Origin: Cliona cf. orientalis
Lineage: Eukaryota > Porifera > Demospongiae > Clionaida > Clionaidae
DNA length: 64,000 nucleotides
Assembly: GCA_963930775.1 (NCBI GenBank)
Contig: OZ005692.1
Location: 3,892,135 to 3,956,134, forward strand
Direction: 5' to 3'
In this document: piece by piece, positions 45,879 to 57,848 of the stretch
Layout of the letters: every line of letters starts with the position of its first letter
How positions within the stretch are numbered: the first letter of the stretch is position 1
Made by a program: the position numbers and the translations under genes
Notes under the pieces: model-generated
Seen by the model: the letters and a program-made list of their open reading frames with translations, nothing else
What the model was told of the DNA's origin: nothing
The model's database searches: none

Positions 45879-46752
45879 TAGCCTTGTACCCAGGCTCTCG
45901 AGGGGGAGGACAAAGAGAGCCTGGTACACACTGTTCGCGCATGCGCTTAATCAAGCAACATATGGGTGTGACGTGTATGTATAGAACTACTATATATATT
46001 TATGGCTATAGTTGATCCAGCTAGCTACGAGTCTAGCGGCAACAAAGTAGGTCGAGATAAGTGCTAGAAATGGATGATCAACGATGGAATTGTCGACAAA
46101 ATTTTGTCGACCTGATGATTCAATCGTCGAACACGAAGGGCTACACCTCACAAAAGAAGACTTGCCAACACATCGTAGCAGTGATTTATTTAGAAAGGGG
46201 GGAGGGGGGGAACCAGGGATATCCCCCTGACTGGCTCCGCCCCCCCCTGAAAATTTCCAATTATCATATAATTTTTATCCAAAAGTTAATCTTTTGGTTT
46301 GTGAAGTGGCCTCAGAAGCCACCAGAAGCAGTCTCAGAGGTTATAAATTTCAAAATTTTTCTGGGGGAGTATGCCCCCAGATCCCCCTAGTTTGAGTATG
46401 TTACCACACGCTATGATTTCCCCTCTTTGACGAAAAATCCTGTATAAAACCCTGCCGTAGTATTAAAGTCTAGTCAGCAAACAACAGCTTCAATGCGTAC
46501 ATTCCTCGGGCTCGTAAACTATTATGGAAAATTTTTGCCATGCCATGGCTGTACAACACTGGGCATTTGTAGATCGTTCAGTTTGTTTTTTAGTACTACC
46601 TTCTAGATAGGGTACAAGTACGCCTGTGACGTAATGTGACATGCTTGTGCGCATACAAAAACGATGGAATCTCATCGTGATTAAGCACATGCGCAAACAG
46701 TGTGTACCAGGCTCTCTTTCTCCTCCCCCTTGAGAGCCTGGGTATGAGGCTA
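45879..46752. mobile_element. TIR element with 9-10-bp target duplication carrying a Ty3/gypsy fragment
   Basis: Ends TAGCCTTGTACCCAGGCTCT and AGAGCCTGGGTATGAGGCTA, further symmetric blocks (AAACAGTGTGTACCAGG and near-complement) and TTGCATGACA on both sides. Same end family as 29285. Inside, the plus strand at about 46490-46545 reads SMRTFLGLVNYYGKFLP, the conserved tail of Ty3/gypsy reverse transcriptase, and decays immediately after. Confidence 0.8.
46490..46545 (+). pseudogene. Ty3/gypsy reverse-transcriptase fragment
   Basis: Reads SMRTFLGLVNYYGKFLP in the plus strand, matching the well-conserved LRSFLGLVNYYRKFIP-type block at the end of gypsy RT. The frame then loses similarity. Only this small piece is visible; no integrase, protease or LTR. 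Confidence 0.65.
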
Positions 46753-48253
46753 TTGCATGACAGTGCTTTGTTTATTTCAGTAGCTGAAGGTCTAAGGACT
46801 GAAATATCTTATGTTTGGTAATGAAATTTATACTAGCTATGCTCAATAATTAAAAACCCATTGAAGCAATGTGGTAATGAGGCTATACTACAGACAGATC
46901 ACCACTTGTGCATGTGTGGGAGGTTATCGTTTTACCCCTTGTCTATGCTCACAGGGTAATAAAAATGGCATGTTGATATATGATCACTGGTGGAAACTGG
47001 GAAGATTAATACTCCCAATTATCAAACTTTCATTCCATAAGCGGCTAGCTACAAATAAGACTACTGTATAACACGCTCCCCCCTCAACCATCACCACCTA
47101 CCGGCGTTCAATTATAATTATACAGACACAGTAAGTTAACTCACACACCGTCTAAGAGACCACTAGACTCGGATAAGCAACGCCAGATTACAGTAGGGAA
47201 AGGTCTAGAGTAGAGATAATCCATAAGCTTACGCTAGCGTGTCCAAAGAATTTCGAAAAGTTCAGAAAACTGGTACAAGGATGCTACAGGCAAGAAGAGC
47301 AACCTTAGAGCAGCCGAACAATATGCATATTGCTGGGGAATTACTCCGTTTTCTTGGTTCTACAACCTTTTGAAGTTACTCACTGCTGTCTCTCTTTTTG
47401 CTCCTTGCATAGTACTACAGACATGGCACCATACAAACTATGGGCCACCAAGGGTCCCCAGATAATCTACAATATCTCAGCTCTGGTTAGGAGTTCAATC
47501 ACGAAACAAATTGCACCAGATAGCTCACAGAATGAGCTATCAATTGACCTCTTAACCATGTAAATTGGTTGCACAGAAGCGCCGCTAGCTACATTTTTGT
47601 TTGTATTAAGTTTATATGGAGAAAGTGGTTTGGATGGGTATGCCATATTGCCTTGCAATGGTTTTATTTACGATTGTGTTACAAATACTGTTGGATAGCA
47701 CTTGCAAATAGCATGATAGTGGGACTTCAATGCTGCTTTAGGTTACTGCTGAACCTGGGGCCTCTGTCTTTAGAGCCCAGCAGAGTGAGTCTCTTTCTAC
47801 AATACCAAGCTATATCTATTTCTATATCACTAAATCTGAATGAAATTACCTAAAAAGTATATTCCACAAAAACGTAGGCCATCAATGATTTGCAATGATG
47901 CATATTATTGAAATCAGCACTAGAAAAAACTTATAGCTATGTCACAGTAAGGACCACTAAAAGTTTTGGAGGTAATGAATACTCACAAACCCAGGCAGAA
48001 ACCGCAGAAAAAAGTGCCAGAAAAATTATGTATTGATGTTCCTTACTATCAAATCCAGAAAGTACAGCAAAAGTGCTGCCGATTGACGTGCGAAGCATGG
48101 AAAACGGTCGAGAATTGGCTTGTGGGCGTGAAAATTTGTAATGTCACTTTATGGTGCCGCGTTTAGATAGAATATAACGCGTAAAAACAAGCGACGCATT
48201 TTTGCGGGTTATAATTATCCTTTGGACTCGCTACTTACGCTACGCTTGGTCAG
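46753..48253. other. intergenic region without a recognised gene
   Basis: Several open frames of 60-95 residues overlap each other here (46871, 47330, 47569). None shows a known family, and neighbouring frames compete equally well, so I call none. Confidence 0.4.
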
Positions 48254-48496
48254 CAGTGGCGGATCCAGGGGTGCACAGGAACCCCCCTCAGTTTGGCTAC
48301 ACCTAGCTAGAACTTGACTAATGATGTTAGATAAATGGAACCCCCCTTTCTGGCTACAGAACTAAGAAAACCGCTGCTATGGCTCACCTTAGAATGCTTT
48401 AGAAGAAATTCGTTCGAAAGTGACAGATTGGTAGTTTGTCTCAAAAAACGATCGAAAGTGGGCGTGGCTTCTATGGAAATCCTGGATCCGCCACTG
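48254..48496. mobile_element. MITE with CAGTGGCGGATCCAGG ends and 5-bp target duplication
   Basis: Ends CAGTGGCGGATCCAGGGG and ATCCTGGATCCGCCACTG, flanked by GTCAG on both sides. It sits about 130 bases upstream of the aminopeptidase start codon and so may lie in or near its promoter. Confidence 0.8.
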
Positions 48497-48623
48497 GTCA
48501 GTTGGAATCACAATCAGCTCCTCAGTGCAGTGGTCGCGTGTTTGCCCTCGGCCACGTGCAGCAGCATGCCAAAGCGCATGCGTGAAAGTAAGCTACTCGT
48601 GTTCCCCGCGTATACACTACAAA

Positions 48624-51600
48624 ATGGAGAAACAAGCTTTCCAGCGTCTACCAAATGATGTTATCCCGATTAATTACAAGCTTGAGCTTCGTCCTGATTT
48701 AGAGGCCTTCTCCTTTCAAGGGAAACTCGATATCACTGCTAAGGTCTGACTGATTCAGTGCACAGAACTGTGTATAAGCTTATGCATGCCCTTAGATGTG
48801 TAGCTAGTAATATGGAGGCAGCATTTCTGATCACTTGGATTGTTGTGTAATAATATTATGTACAGTGTTGTGTAATATTATGTATGACATTGTGTTCTCT
48901 AGGTTGTGAAGGCCACTAGCAAGGTAACACTCAACTGTGCAGAGATCGAGATTTCTTCAGCTCAACTAGCTGGAGGAAAAAGTGAGTTAAGTTAAATATC
49001 TTCGACAGCCGTACAACTTTTTGAGGTTTACCCTTGGGGGTAGCATCCTAACTTTTGTGACATACTGGTACGTGCCTCACATGAACCCATTAAACCTGAA
49101 GTTATGATTTGGTTTGCAAGCACAGGAAATCTAATCATAGGAGGCTCTACAGTTCCAAGTTAGCAGGGACCGTGGGCTAATTAGATTTGGCAGTTTAGCA
49201 TCTGCCTTCACAATCATCAAATATGCAAATTAGTACATGTACATACGGCAATCTGGTACCTGGCACCAGATTAAATCCAAATTGACCTTTAGTTTTGTAA
49301 GATCTATAACTGCCAAATTGAATTTCCACCAACTTGTTCTTAACACTTGGTCTGTATGCAAGTATTATTTTTGAGCTGTCTTTACATGTATCTCAAAGTG
49401 TGAGATAGCTCAGCTAGCCATTTGGAAATTGCTGATGGCTGATATTCATTGTTAGTGTGGTAGTGTACACCTGTTTACCAAAACATTTTGGTAGTAGTTT
49501 TGGTGTGTTTGGAGGGAATGTTTGAGGTCAGAATTGAGATATTATGTGTTGCAGGTGCAACTGTGAGCTATGACAAAGATGCTGAGACGGTGAGCCTGGA
49601 GTTTGGTAGTGAGCTAGGTGTTGGTGAGGTCGTTCTCTCCTTATCTTATGTGGGTTGTCTCAATGATCAAATGAGGGGCTTCTATCGCTTTAAGTACACA
49701 ATTAATGGAGAAGAGAGATATGGAGCTGCCACCCAGTTTGAGGTTCTATGCTTACCCAAAATTTCCTAATTTATAGCTAGAGATTGATTGCATTTGTTTG
49801 CAGGTTGCTGAGGCTCGTAGGGCCCTGCCTTGCTGGGACGAACCAGCTCACAAGGCCACCTATGACATTGCTCTGGTTGTTCCCAAAGATAGAGTTGCTC
49901 TCTCCAATATGGTAAGTGTAACTTTCCACTGTGTGAAACTAATTTTTTCTCATCTTAGAATGAGACCAGTTGTGTGGACTATAAGGATGATCTAAAGCGT
50001 GTAACATTTGCCCAGTCTCCCATAATGTCCTCCTACCTTCTTGCCTTCGTAATTGGTGAATATGATTATATTGAAGAGCAAGATTTAAATGGAGTTCTTG
50101 TCAGGGTCTACACACCTATTGGGAAATCAAACCTTGGACAGTTTGCTCTGGATGTGAGTTGTGAGGGTGATAAAATAAATAAAGTGGTTTGAGGCTTATG
50201 CATAGCCCACCATATCTAGACAGGTCAGGGGGCCATGTTTGCTCAGATAAAATGAAAGAAAGCAGCATCTTTGGATAGTCCACCCCCTCCCCCAAGGAAA
50301 GTAGAACAGCATACGTAGCAAGTATATAATATATTATAACAGCTGGCTAAGCCAAATTATCCCTAATCTAAGATGAGTTACATGTATCTCTACATCTATA
50401 TAGCTTGCTGTGAAGACCTTGCCATTCTACTCAGACTTCTTTGGCACTCCCTACCCTCTTCCCAAAGTTGATCTTATCACAATTCCTGACTTCGCTGAAC
50501 GTGCCATGGAAAACTGGGGCCTGATAACTTACAGGTATAAGCTCAATACACTTTGTCATGGTAGTATGACATGCATGAATCTAGCAAGAATTATTGTTGA
50601 TTACCAGAATAACTGTAAGTGCATCTTGCCCATAACTTGCACCTAGAGAAGATAAACTGAACCTATGCCAAGAAAATCCAGGGTGTAAAATTAACGGTTG
50701 CCAGGTTGTCATTTGTGACTAATAGGAGCACTAAAGCAACATACTAACTTTCATATTTTGAATGGGATAGGCGTCACCAAGGGCTTATAGACTCCTAAAG
50801 GAGAAGAGGGCACGCAACTAGGCACCTGGCAAAATTCAAATCAAGGCTAAAAATGGTAAAACCCCATAGTGCATTCCAGACAGTAGCTGTTACTACAATT
50901 AGTTACAAACCACTGCCTGATTTTGGTACGCACAACACTACGGCAGTTACATGCCCTCTTCCCCTTTGGGCTGTATAAGCCCTTGGCATCACTACTGGCA
51001 ACTATGCTGCAGCTATGTGCATATACAGTGGAGCCAATCTAATCCGGACACCCTTGGGGCCCAGTGCTAGTGGCTGGATTATCGCGGTGTCCTCTTCTCA
51101 GGGGTTGTTGATAGAACATGGGTGTGGCTTATCCCTAAAATGGATGATGTAATGTGACCAGTGACCTCTCAAGCAGGCATGTGGAAGCTACTAAGAGGGA
51201 GATTAGCGGTTTTAGTGCACTTGTAGCACTTTAGCTAGCCTCTAGTTCTTTTTGTTTGTTCAGCAAGTGAATCTACAAATTTGTTGCCAAAGTGTCCGCT
51301 ATAAGGGTGAGTTTGTATATTTTATTATGTGTCCACATTTCAGGGGTTCTGTTTGTACGTAATGTAACGATGCAAATACGAACCCGGCCCGTTCACGATA
51401 CACCGGTACGTACGCCGCCGCGATCACTGAAGATATGGATGGGAGGGGCTGGGAGGTCAGGTGATGGGTTGCGAATGGTTAGCAGGGTTAGTGTGGGAGG
51501 GGCTGGGATGTCTGGGGATGGGTTGCGAATGGTTAGCAGGGTTAGTCTCTAGGGTTTGCGTATACGTAGACTGGAGGGGCTGGGAGGTCTGGGGCTGGGT

Positions 51601-54600
51601 TGTGAATGGTTAGCAGGGTTAGTGTGGAAGGGGCTGGGTTGTGTAGGGTTTGTCTATAAAATAGTTGAAATAACGGCTGCCAGCAGCAACAACGGTGGTG
51701 GCCGAGTGGTTGGGCTCTTATGTATGGGACGGAATAGAGCGGGTTCAAATCTTGCCGTACACTTTGATTTTTTTTTTCCCCTGTTGAATTTTTCTAAGTG
51801 TTGATAGATCGCATTTGCGTTAGATCGCATTTGCGTCGTAACACGTAAGTCTATGGAGATGGCATTCCGGACCAAGCAAGGTATCCGCATTATCGTAGAT
51901 AGCCGCATTTCAGGGGGGTCCGTAAGGCGGTGTTCCACTGTATAGCTATAACAAGAGTAGATTAATTGGATTGGTTTTGCACTATGTCAGACCGATTACA
52001 AGCCAACAAGTGCTGACCCTGCATACTTATGAGCATGTTGCTGTGAAAACTGAGTCATACATGTAGCCCCAGACTTGAACTGGCCTACAAACTTGTAACT
52101 AGGCCATTTATCTTACTGAGAGCCTACTGGATGTCAGTGGGATCTGACATGCTGACATAATGTATGAAGTACTTTTTTCTAACTAGCTACTGCAAAATCT
52201 ACATACAATGCAATATAGGGACTAAAAAAAATTAATAGTTACTTAATACACTTTCAGGGAACAACGCTTGCTGATAGATTCTGATAATTCCTCTGTGTTT
52301 GCTAAGCAGATTGTGGCTCGGACAGTTGGTCATGAACTTGCCCACCAATGGTTTGGAAATCTAGTAGGCTTTAGCGTGCTGTGCTTATGATAGACATGTC
52401 AAATACCTTAGCTTAATTGTGTATTCTTGATACCTGATTGTTAGGTGACAATGGAATGGTGGACACACCTATGGCTGAATGAAGGTTTTGCTAACTGGAT
52501 AGAGTACTTGAGTGTTGACCAGGTCTACCCTGAATACAACATCTGGACCAGTTTTCTTATCAATGAAAATATCACTGCTCTGTCATTGGATGGCCTAGCA
52601 AATTCTCACCCCATTGAGGTACAAGAATATTTTGATGTAGGCATGGAAATCATGGAGTCTGTGAAAAATTGTTTACTGCCTTTGCTTCTCTTATTCTCAG
52701 GTCCCTGTTGGTGCTCCATCTGAAATTGAAGAAATATTTGACACTATTACATACAACAAGGGTTCTTGCATTGTCAGAATGCTACATGATTGGGTTGGAA
52801 CTGAGGTAAGAAGCCACACCTGCTTACTTCATGCCATGTCATTATTTATTTTATTGCCATCAGAATTTTCGTCAAGGTCTCTCTAGCTACTTGAAAGATT
52901 TTGCATACAAAAATGCTTCAACTGGTTTGCCAAGACAATCATGATAATACTGGATTGATTTGTTCTTTCTTGTACATGTCTAGATGATCTATGGGCTCAC
53001 CTCGCCAAGGCCAGTGGGAAGCCTGTTGCCAAGGTGATGTCAACTTGGACTAAGCAGATGGGATTTCCTGTACTATCTGTTGATGGAAAACAGGTCATCC
53101 TCCAATACATTTTATATTTATTCGTATCAATGACCCCTTTCCATGTTTTTTACAAGTTTCTACAGAGTGCATGTAACTTAAGAAATCCACTCTCTCTCTA
53201 GATCTCTCTCTCTCTCTCTCTCTCAATGCTCTCTCTCAACTCTCTCTCTCTCTGAACTCTTTATATTAATCTTTAGGATGGCAACAACAGAGTACTCACT
53301 ATCTCTCAGAAGAAGTTTAATGCTGATGGAAACAGTGGTATGTCAATCATACTTCAAACAAATTCACAAATGGTTATATTTTTACAATCTAACAGGTTCT
53401 GACTCTAGACTTTGGCAGGTACCAGTTACCATAGCTACAAGAAAGAACCCTGAAGCCATGAAGTTTGTTCTAGACAAAGCCTCTACGACAGTCACAGTTG
53501 AAGGAGTGGGACCTGATGACTGGATACTGGTGATAATTGTTATTAACACACACAAGTAACCATTACAGTGAATCATATATAATTATTGTTAGGTGAATCG
53601 TGGTCGTCAAGGTTTCTACCGAGTGTCCTACTCAAATGGCCTGTTTTCTCAGTTACTGCCAGCTTTGAAGGAGGGTGCCCTCTCCTCTGAAGACAGGCTT
53701 GGTCTATTTAATGATGTATTTTCTCTAGTAAGCAAAGATACATACATTTACATGTGGGTCAATCACTTTATAGTTAGAAATATGAGCATATGAGCTGCCA
53801 AAGCCATCTTCAATGGGTCACTTGCTCTTACTAGAAATAACTATGCAAATTGGCAGCCAAAAAAAATACTTATGTTGTAAGGGTCTTCTGCAGCATATGC
53901 TAGTCTAGCAGCCTTTATCTAGTTGATGACCATGTGTTACAATGTAAATGTACCTTTTGTGCAGGCCCAAGCTGGAGTGATTAGCATAATAGATGTTCTT
54001 CAACTCTTACCCTCCTATGAGAACGAGACCTCTTGTACTGTTTGGCAGAGTCTCATTGGAAGTCTGTCTACCATAGATCACCTCATCTCTCACACTGAAA
54101 GCTATGAAGCATTTAAAAATTTTGCTGTTAAGTTGTTTATACCAGCTGGACGGAGGTTAGGCTGGGACCCCAAGGAAGGAGAGTGTAAGAGCTGACAAAC
54201 TGAAAAAAATGTAGTGTTATTACCGTAGTGTCCCGGGTAAGCGCCCATGGGCGCTCAACCATAAGTTGCGATTTTTCACTACCCTGGGCGCTTACCGTGT
54301 GCCATATTGTACACAAAATTAGCGGGTGGAGTCAACGTACAATCGCGATCGCAACGGCAACTCGCTCTCGTTTGCCACTAGCTAGCGTACTTTAGACACA
54401 AGGCAGTCGCTCTTTTGTTAATCATAGAAGCTTTTACTCTAAATTTGTAACTTTACAGCCACAAATCTGCTGTTTGCTGCAGATAGGATCGGTGCACAAT
54501 TGAGCTAACGGTCCTCCATGCTTTTGGCTTGGCGTAGCTGGCATCACCTGTGCTCGGTGGAACGTGTCTCTCAATGCAAGCACCCTTTAACATGCAGAAA

Positions 54601-57600
54601 TTGCTTGGGCGCTTGCCATGCATGGCTGTAAAGATCTAGCCTGGGCGCTTACCCGGGAGTGGGCGCTCTCCATTCATACTGCCAAAACAAGCACCTGGGC
54701 ACTTACCCGGGAGTGGATGCTTGCCCGGCACACTACAGTACTGCCATCATGTCATTTATGAATGGTATATAGCTCCCCTTGATGCTTGGCTGAGAGGCCT
54801 TGTTGTTGGTCAGCTTGGTTATTATGGTGACATGGACACCATCAAAGAAGCTCAGAGGAGGTTTGCTGATCACATCTACGGCCACTCCTCTTTGCTGGCT
54901 GACCTTAAGGAGCCTGTCTTCTCCATTAGCCTTGCCCGAAGTGGTGATCGCTCAGCCTCCACTTTTGACGAGCTCATTAAAGTTAGCTAACTATTACTGT
55001 CATTAATATTTGTATTACCTTTGGTCCATTATGTTAACTACTAGCTTCATGATAGCACTGACTCAAGTGAGGAAAGGATGAGGATTTACCAAAGCCTTGG
55101 CTGTGGGCCAACACGAGAACTCATCTCACGCTGCCTTGAGTTCAGCCTCTCTGTAAGGGCTATAATAACAACCCAAATTTAAATAATTATTGGTCTCCTT
55201 TAATTTAAGGAAATACTTGAGAAGTTCATTTTCTTCCTTTGGAAGTATTTGTACTTGATAGAGAATAATAACAGTCTGTAATTGATTAAGATTTGTATAT
55301 ACCGTATATTCAAGGGGTTCTATTTTCACAGACAGGCAATATTTTTGAGGTTCCATTTTCGCTGATGCTCACATTCACAATCAGTGTTTTATAGAGAGGG
55401 TGGGGTGCCCTGAGATTTCCCACCCCCTATCTCTACTTTTCCCCCTCAAGATTTGCTAAGTCTACCGCGTAGTTTGTATTACTTCCCCCTCCAAATGGCA
55501 TCTATCCTCCACCTACTTGTCTTAAAAAATAATACTATTAATGATGATTCTGTATAAAATACTGGTAGTCTGGTAGTGTACAAATGTGCTTTATTTCGTG
55601 GGTCTAATTTTGTACTTTGTGGATTATAGAAAACTGTGAAAATTGAAAATTTCCACTCTACGGTGCTTTCCACAAATATTGACATGAATAGCTTAACAAG
55701 CTTGTGAGCAATATTCTTATTTTGACATCTACATACTATAGGATAAGGTGCGCCCAGCAGACAGCTGGATCGCAATTAGTTCTGTTGCTCATGCTGGGCC
55801 CAGAGCTAGGGAGAAGGTCTGGCAGTTCATTAAGGACAAGTGGATAGTGCTTAAGCAACGTTTCTCTGGACAGTTCCTCCTGCCCAACATTATTGATGTA
55901 TGTTCATATATAAGATTACTGGTAAATAATTATAGTACAACCCAGTGTAAAATATACATAAAGAAATATGCATGCAGGCCAGTGCTCCATCTGAGCTGAT
56001 CACAATGTGGTATTGATTCCAATATTATATATTATCTTGACTATTAGCGTACAGTGCAATATTTTTCCACATTGGGTAGTACGGGGTAATTTTGTATGCA
56101 TTCTCTGATCCATAACACTAATGTTGCAGAGTAGCCTAGCTAGCCTCATCCCCAGAGCTTTTCAATGTGCAAAACTAAATGCTGGTATGAGCCTAAAGAT
56201 GAGGCTTGAGCAGACTATAGGCACGTTATACCAAGTACCTATTGGCAACATGATAGAACACTAGCCAGCACTATGAGTATCGTGTTACATATCTGGGAAG
56301 ATATGAAAATTATTTGCCTCCCATATAATTTATAGGTGGGTTCAGTAGTGTATCCACTTTACTGTAATACATAATGTTATGCATGGAGAGATATGATTCA
56401 TAATAATAGTACCATGCATGCTTAACTTAAGTGTCACAATAGGGCCCAGTATGAATTGTTTGCCCACCGTCCAGTTTAGCCATCATCAGGTCTAAATTTT
56501 TTATTGTGTGCCCATACATCGGGAGTCACCGTGATCAAAATAATAGCTCTCACAAAAGACTGTTTTTTATCATTGTTAAGTCCCTCATTTTGAGCAATTA
56601 TTAGTCATAGGACATAGAAATACCTAGCTCATTAAATTATGACATACCCACTCGTGTAATGGGCCCTCGGATAAACTAGTAACTCTGGCCTATGCACATA
56701 CCTAGCTACAAGCTTGTTAGGCGATTCTGAGGGAGTTAAGGCCTGGGTCAGCAAGCGCTTAGCAATAATCATATTCATGATGGGTGGGGCAAGCATTTCT
56801 ATGGAAACGATGAACTGTCACATGATACTCGGAGGTTATTAAAAGGTATTAAAATTTGTTACCTACTTACTTGTGTAAATTAGCCCACTCTAACGTTAGA
56901 GTCTTCATGTATGCTACTATTAGAAGTCTGCTAGTCGGCAAATAATGTACTTTTCAAGCAATAGCCAATATCGAGAGGAGTGGTTGGTCGTTTATCACGT
57001 GACTTCATGTAAAAGTGGCTAAGAAATGGATGTTCAAAGGGTTGTGAAGATACGGAAAGTTTCCGCTAGGTCTAGCTACTCATTTAGGTGTCAGTTAGAG
57101 GAATAAGCACTGTGTGAGAAGTGGGTTCGTCGTTGGGAAGTGGGAAGCCTTCTGCATTTCAATGTTTGTACTCTGATAATCCCCTGATGGCAATGTCCAC
57201 CAACCGTAATCTAATAAAGTTAGTAATTACTGTCTATTGATAGCTAAATACTTATACTATCATGTGATCCATCAATGACTTGCTGCAAGCATACAGGGCC
57301 TGAGATATGCAATGTCAAAATACTGTGAAATTAATTTTTCTCTTTCTGAGTCCGACCCGGACCTTAACTCCCCTGAGATGGAAATTCCCTATTTATAATG
57401 CTTTCGCTAGGTGGGCACTCTTTCACATAAGTTATTTTAATTAAGGATGAGGTGAGACTGGTTTGCACACACTACAAGGTGTAAATCACACTAGTACAAA
57501 GTGCTTAGTCCACTATGACTTGCACTATTTGCACTGCTTTGCATGCTTTATAGTGAGCCTAATGTAAGGTATGTCGCCCCCTATGGCCCCTCTTTCGCAA

Positions 57601-57848
57601 GACTACAGTATATCACTGATGTATACCATGTGATGACAATACTATTACACATAATATTATCATAGATAGCAACAGCTGGATTTGTGTCGGAGGACAGAGC
57701 TACTGAGATAGAGATATTCTTCAAAGAGAATCCATGGCCTAGTGCAGAAAGAGTGATCAAGCAGAACTGTGAAGCTATTCAACTTAACTCTGCTTGGTTG
57801 AAAAGGGATAAGGAGGCTATACAGAAGTGGCTGGAGGCCCATGAGTAA
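48624..57848 (+). CDS. puromycin-sensitive-type M1 aminopeptidase with RAMEN exopeptidase motif
   Basis: Exons: 48624-48743, 48903-48981, 49555-49742, 49804-49911, 49959-50153, 50404-50534, 52258-52363, 52445-52618, 52701-52805, 52864-52924, 52984-53093, 53277-53337, 53396-53529, 53593-53727, 53965-54184, 54773-54981, 55045-55152, 55742-55897, 57666-57848. Phases close to 860 residues. Similarity to animal puromycin-sensitive aminopeptidase (NPEPPS) is continuous, from [17 protein letters not shown] at the N-terminus to NSAWLKRD near the C-terminus. HELAH lies at 299-303 and Glu322 follows at the exact HEXXHX18E spacing. WLNEGFA and catalytic Tyr385 (TITYNKG) are present. There is no signal peptide, fitting a cytosolic Zn enzyme that trims N-terminal residues from peptides. 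The usual GAMEN reads RAMEN (263-267), an unusual change in the substrate N-terminus pocket. The start ATG gives MEKQAF, like the family's MPEK start. Confidence 0.93.
51440..51650. repeat. minisatellite, about 3.5 units of about 55 bases
   Basis: Units open with GGAGGGGCTGGGAGGTC and close with AATGGTTAGCAGGGTTAGT. The last two are separated by an extra 25 bases and the fourth is partial. Confidence 0.8.
51697..51768 (+). other. tRNA-like sequence with Pol III boxes and T-run terminator
   Basis: An A box (TGGCCGAGTGG) and a B box (GGTTCAAATC) are correctly spaced for a tRNA. The GCGGG/CTTGC T-stem with loop TTCAAAT can pair with two G-U pairs. The acceptor stem is mostly mispaired and no convincing anticodon stem forms. 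A run of ten T follows. It resembles a tRNA (Ser/Leu type) pseudogene or the head of a SINE. Confidence 0.55.
53201..53263. repeat. CT microsatellite in aminopeptidase intron
   Basis: Long CT dinucleotide tracts ending 14 bases upstream of exon 12, extending the polypyrimidine tract before the acceptor TTTAG. Confidence 0.85.
54221..54740. mobile_element. TACCGTAGTGTCCCGGG element with reiterated GGTAAGCGCCC
   Basis: Ends TACCGTAGTGTCCCGGGTAA and TTGCCCGGCACACTACAGTA. GGGCGCTTACC-type blocks recur many times, mainly near the ends. Lies in aminopeptidase intron 15, ending 32 bases before exon 16. Confidence 0.75.

Larger units (their letters stand above)
51027..51941. mobile_element. TIR element in aminopeptidase intron 6 with minisatellite and tRNA-like core
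   Basis: CAGTGGAGCC at the left and GGTGTTCCACTG at the right, each adjoining TATA. Further in, TCCGGACACC, TGTCCGCTATAAGG and GGGGTCCGTAAGG echo each other. It contains the tandem repeat at 51440-51650 and the tRNA-like unit at 51697-51768. Lies wholly in the 1.7-kb intron between the RAMEN exon and the HELAH exon. Confidence 0.55.

Noticed and set aside
47330-47853. overlapping frames of 77 and 94 codons
   Set aside because: No domain or splice evidence; codon content does not favour either frame over the other.
53201-53263. possible CRISPR-like or regularly spaced array
   Set aside because: It is simple CT microsatellite. No direct repeats with unique spacers were found anywhere in the window.
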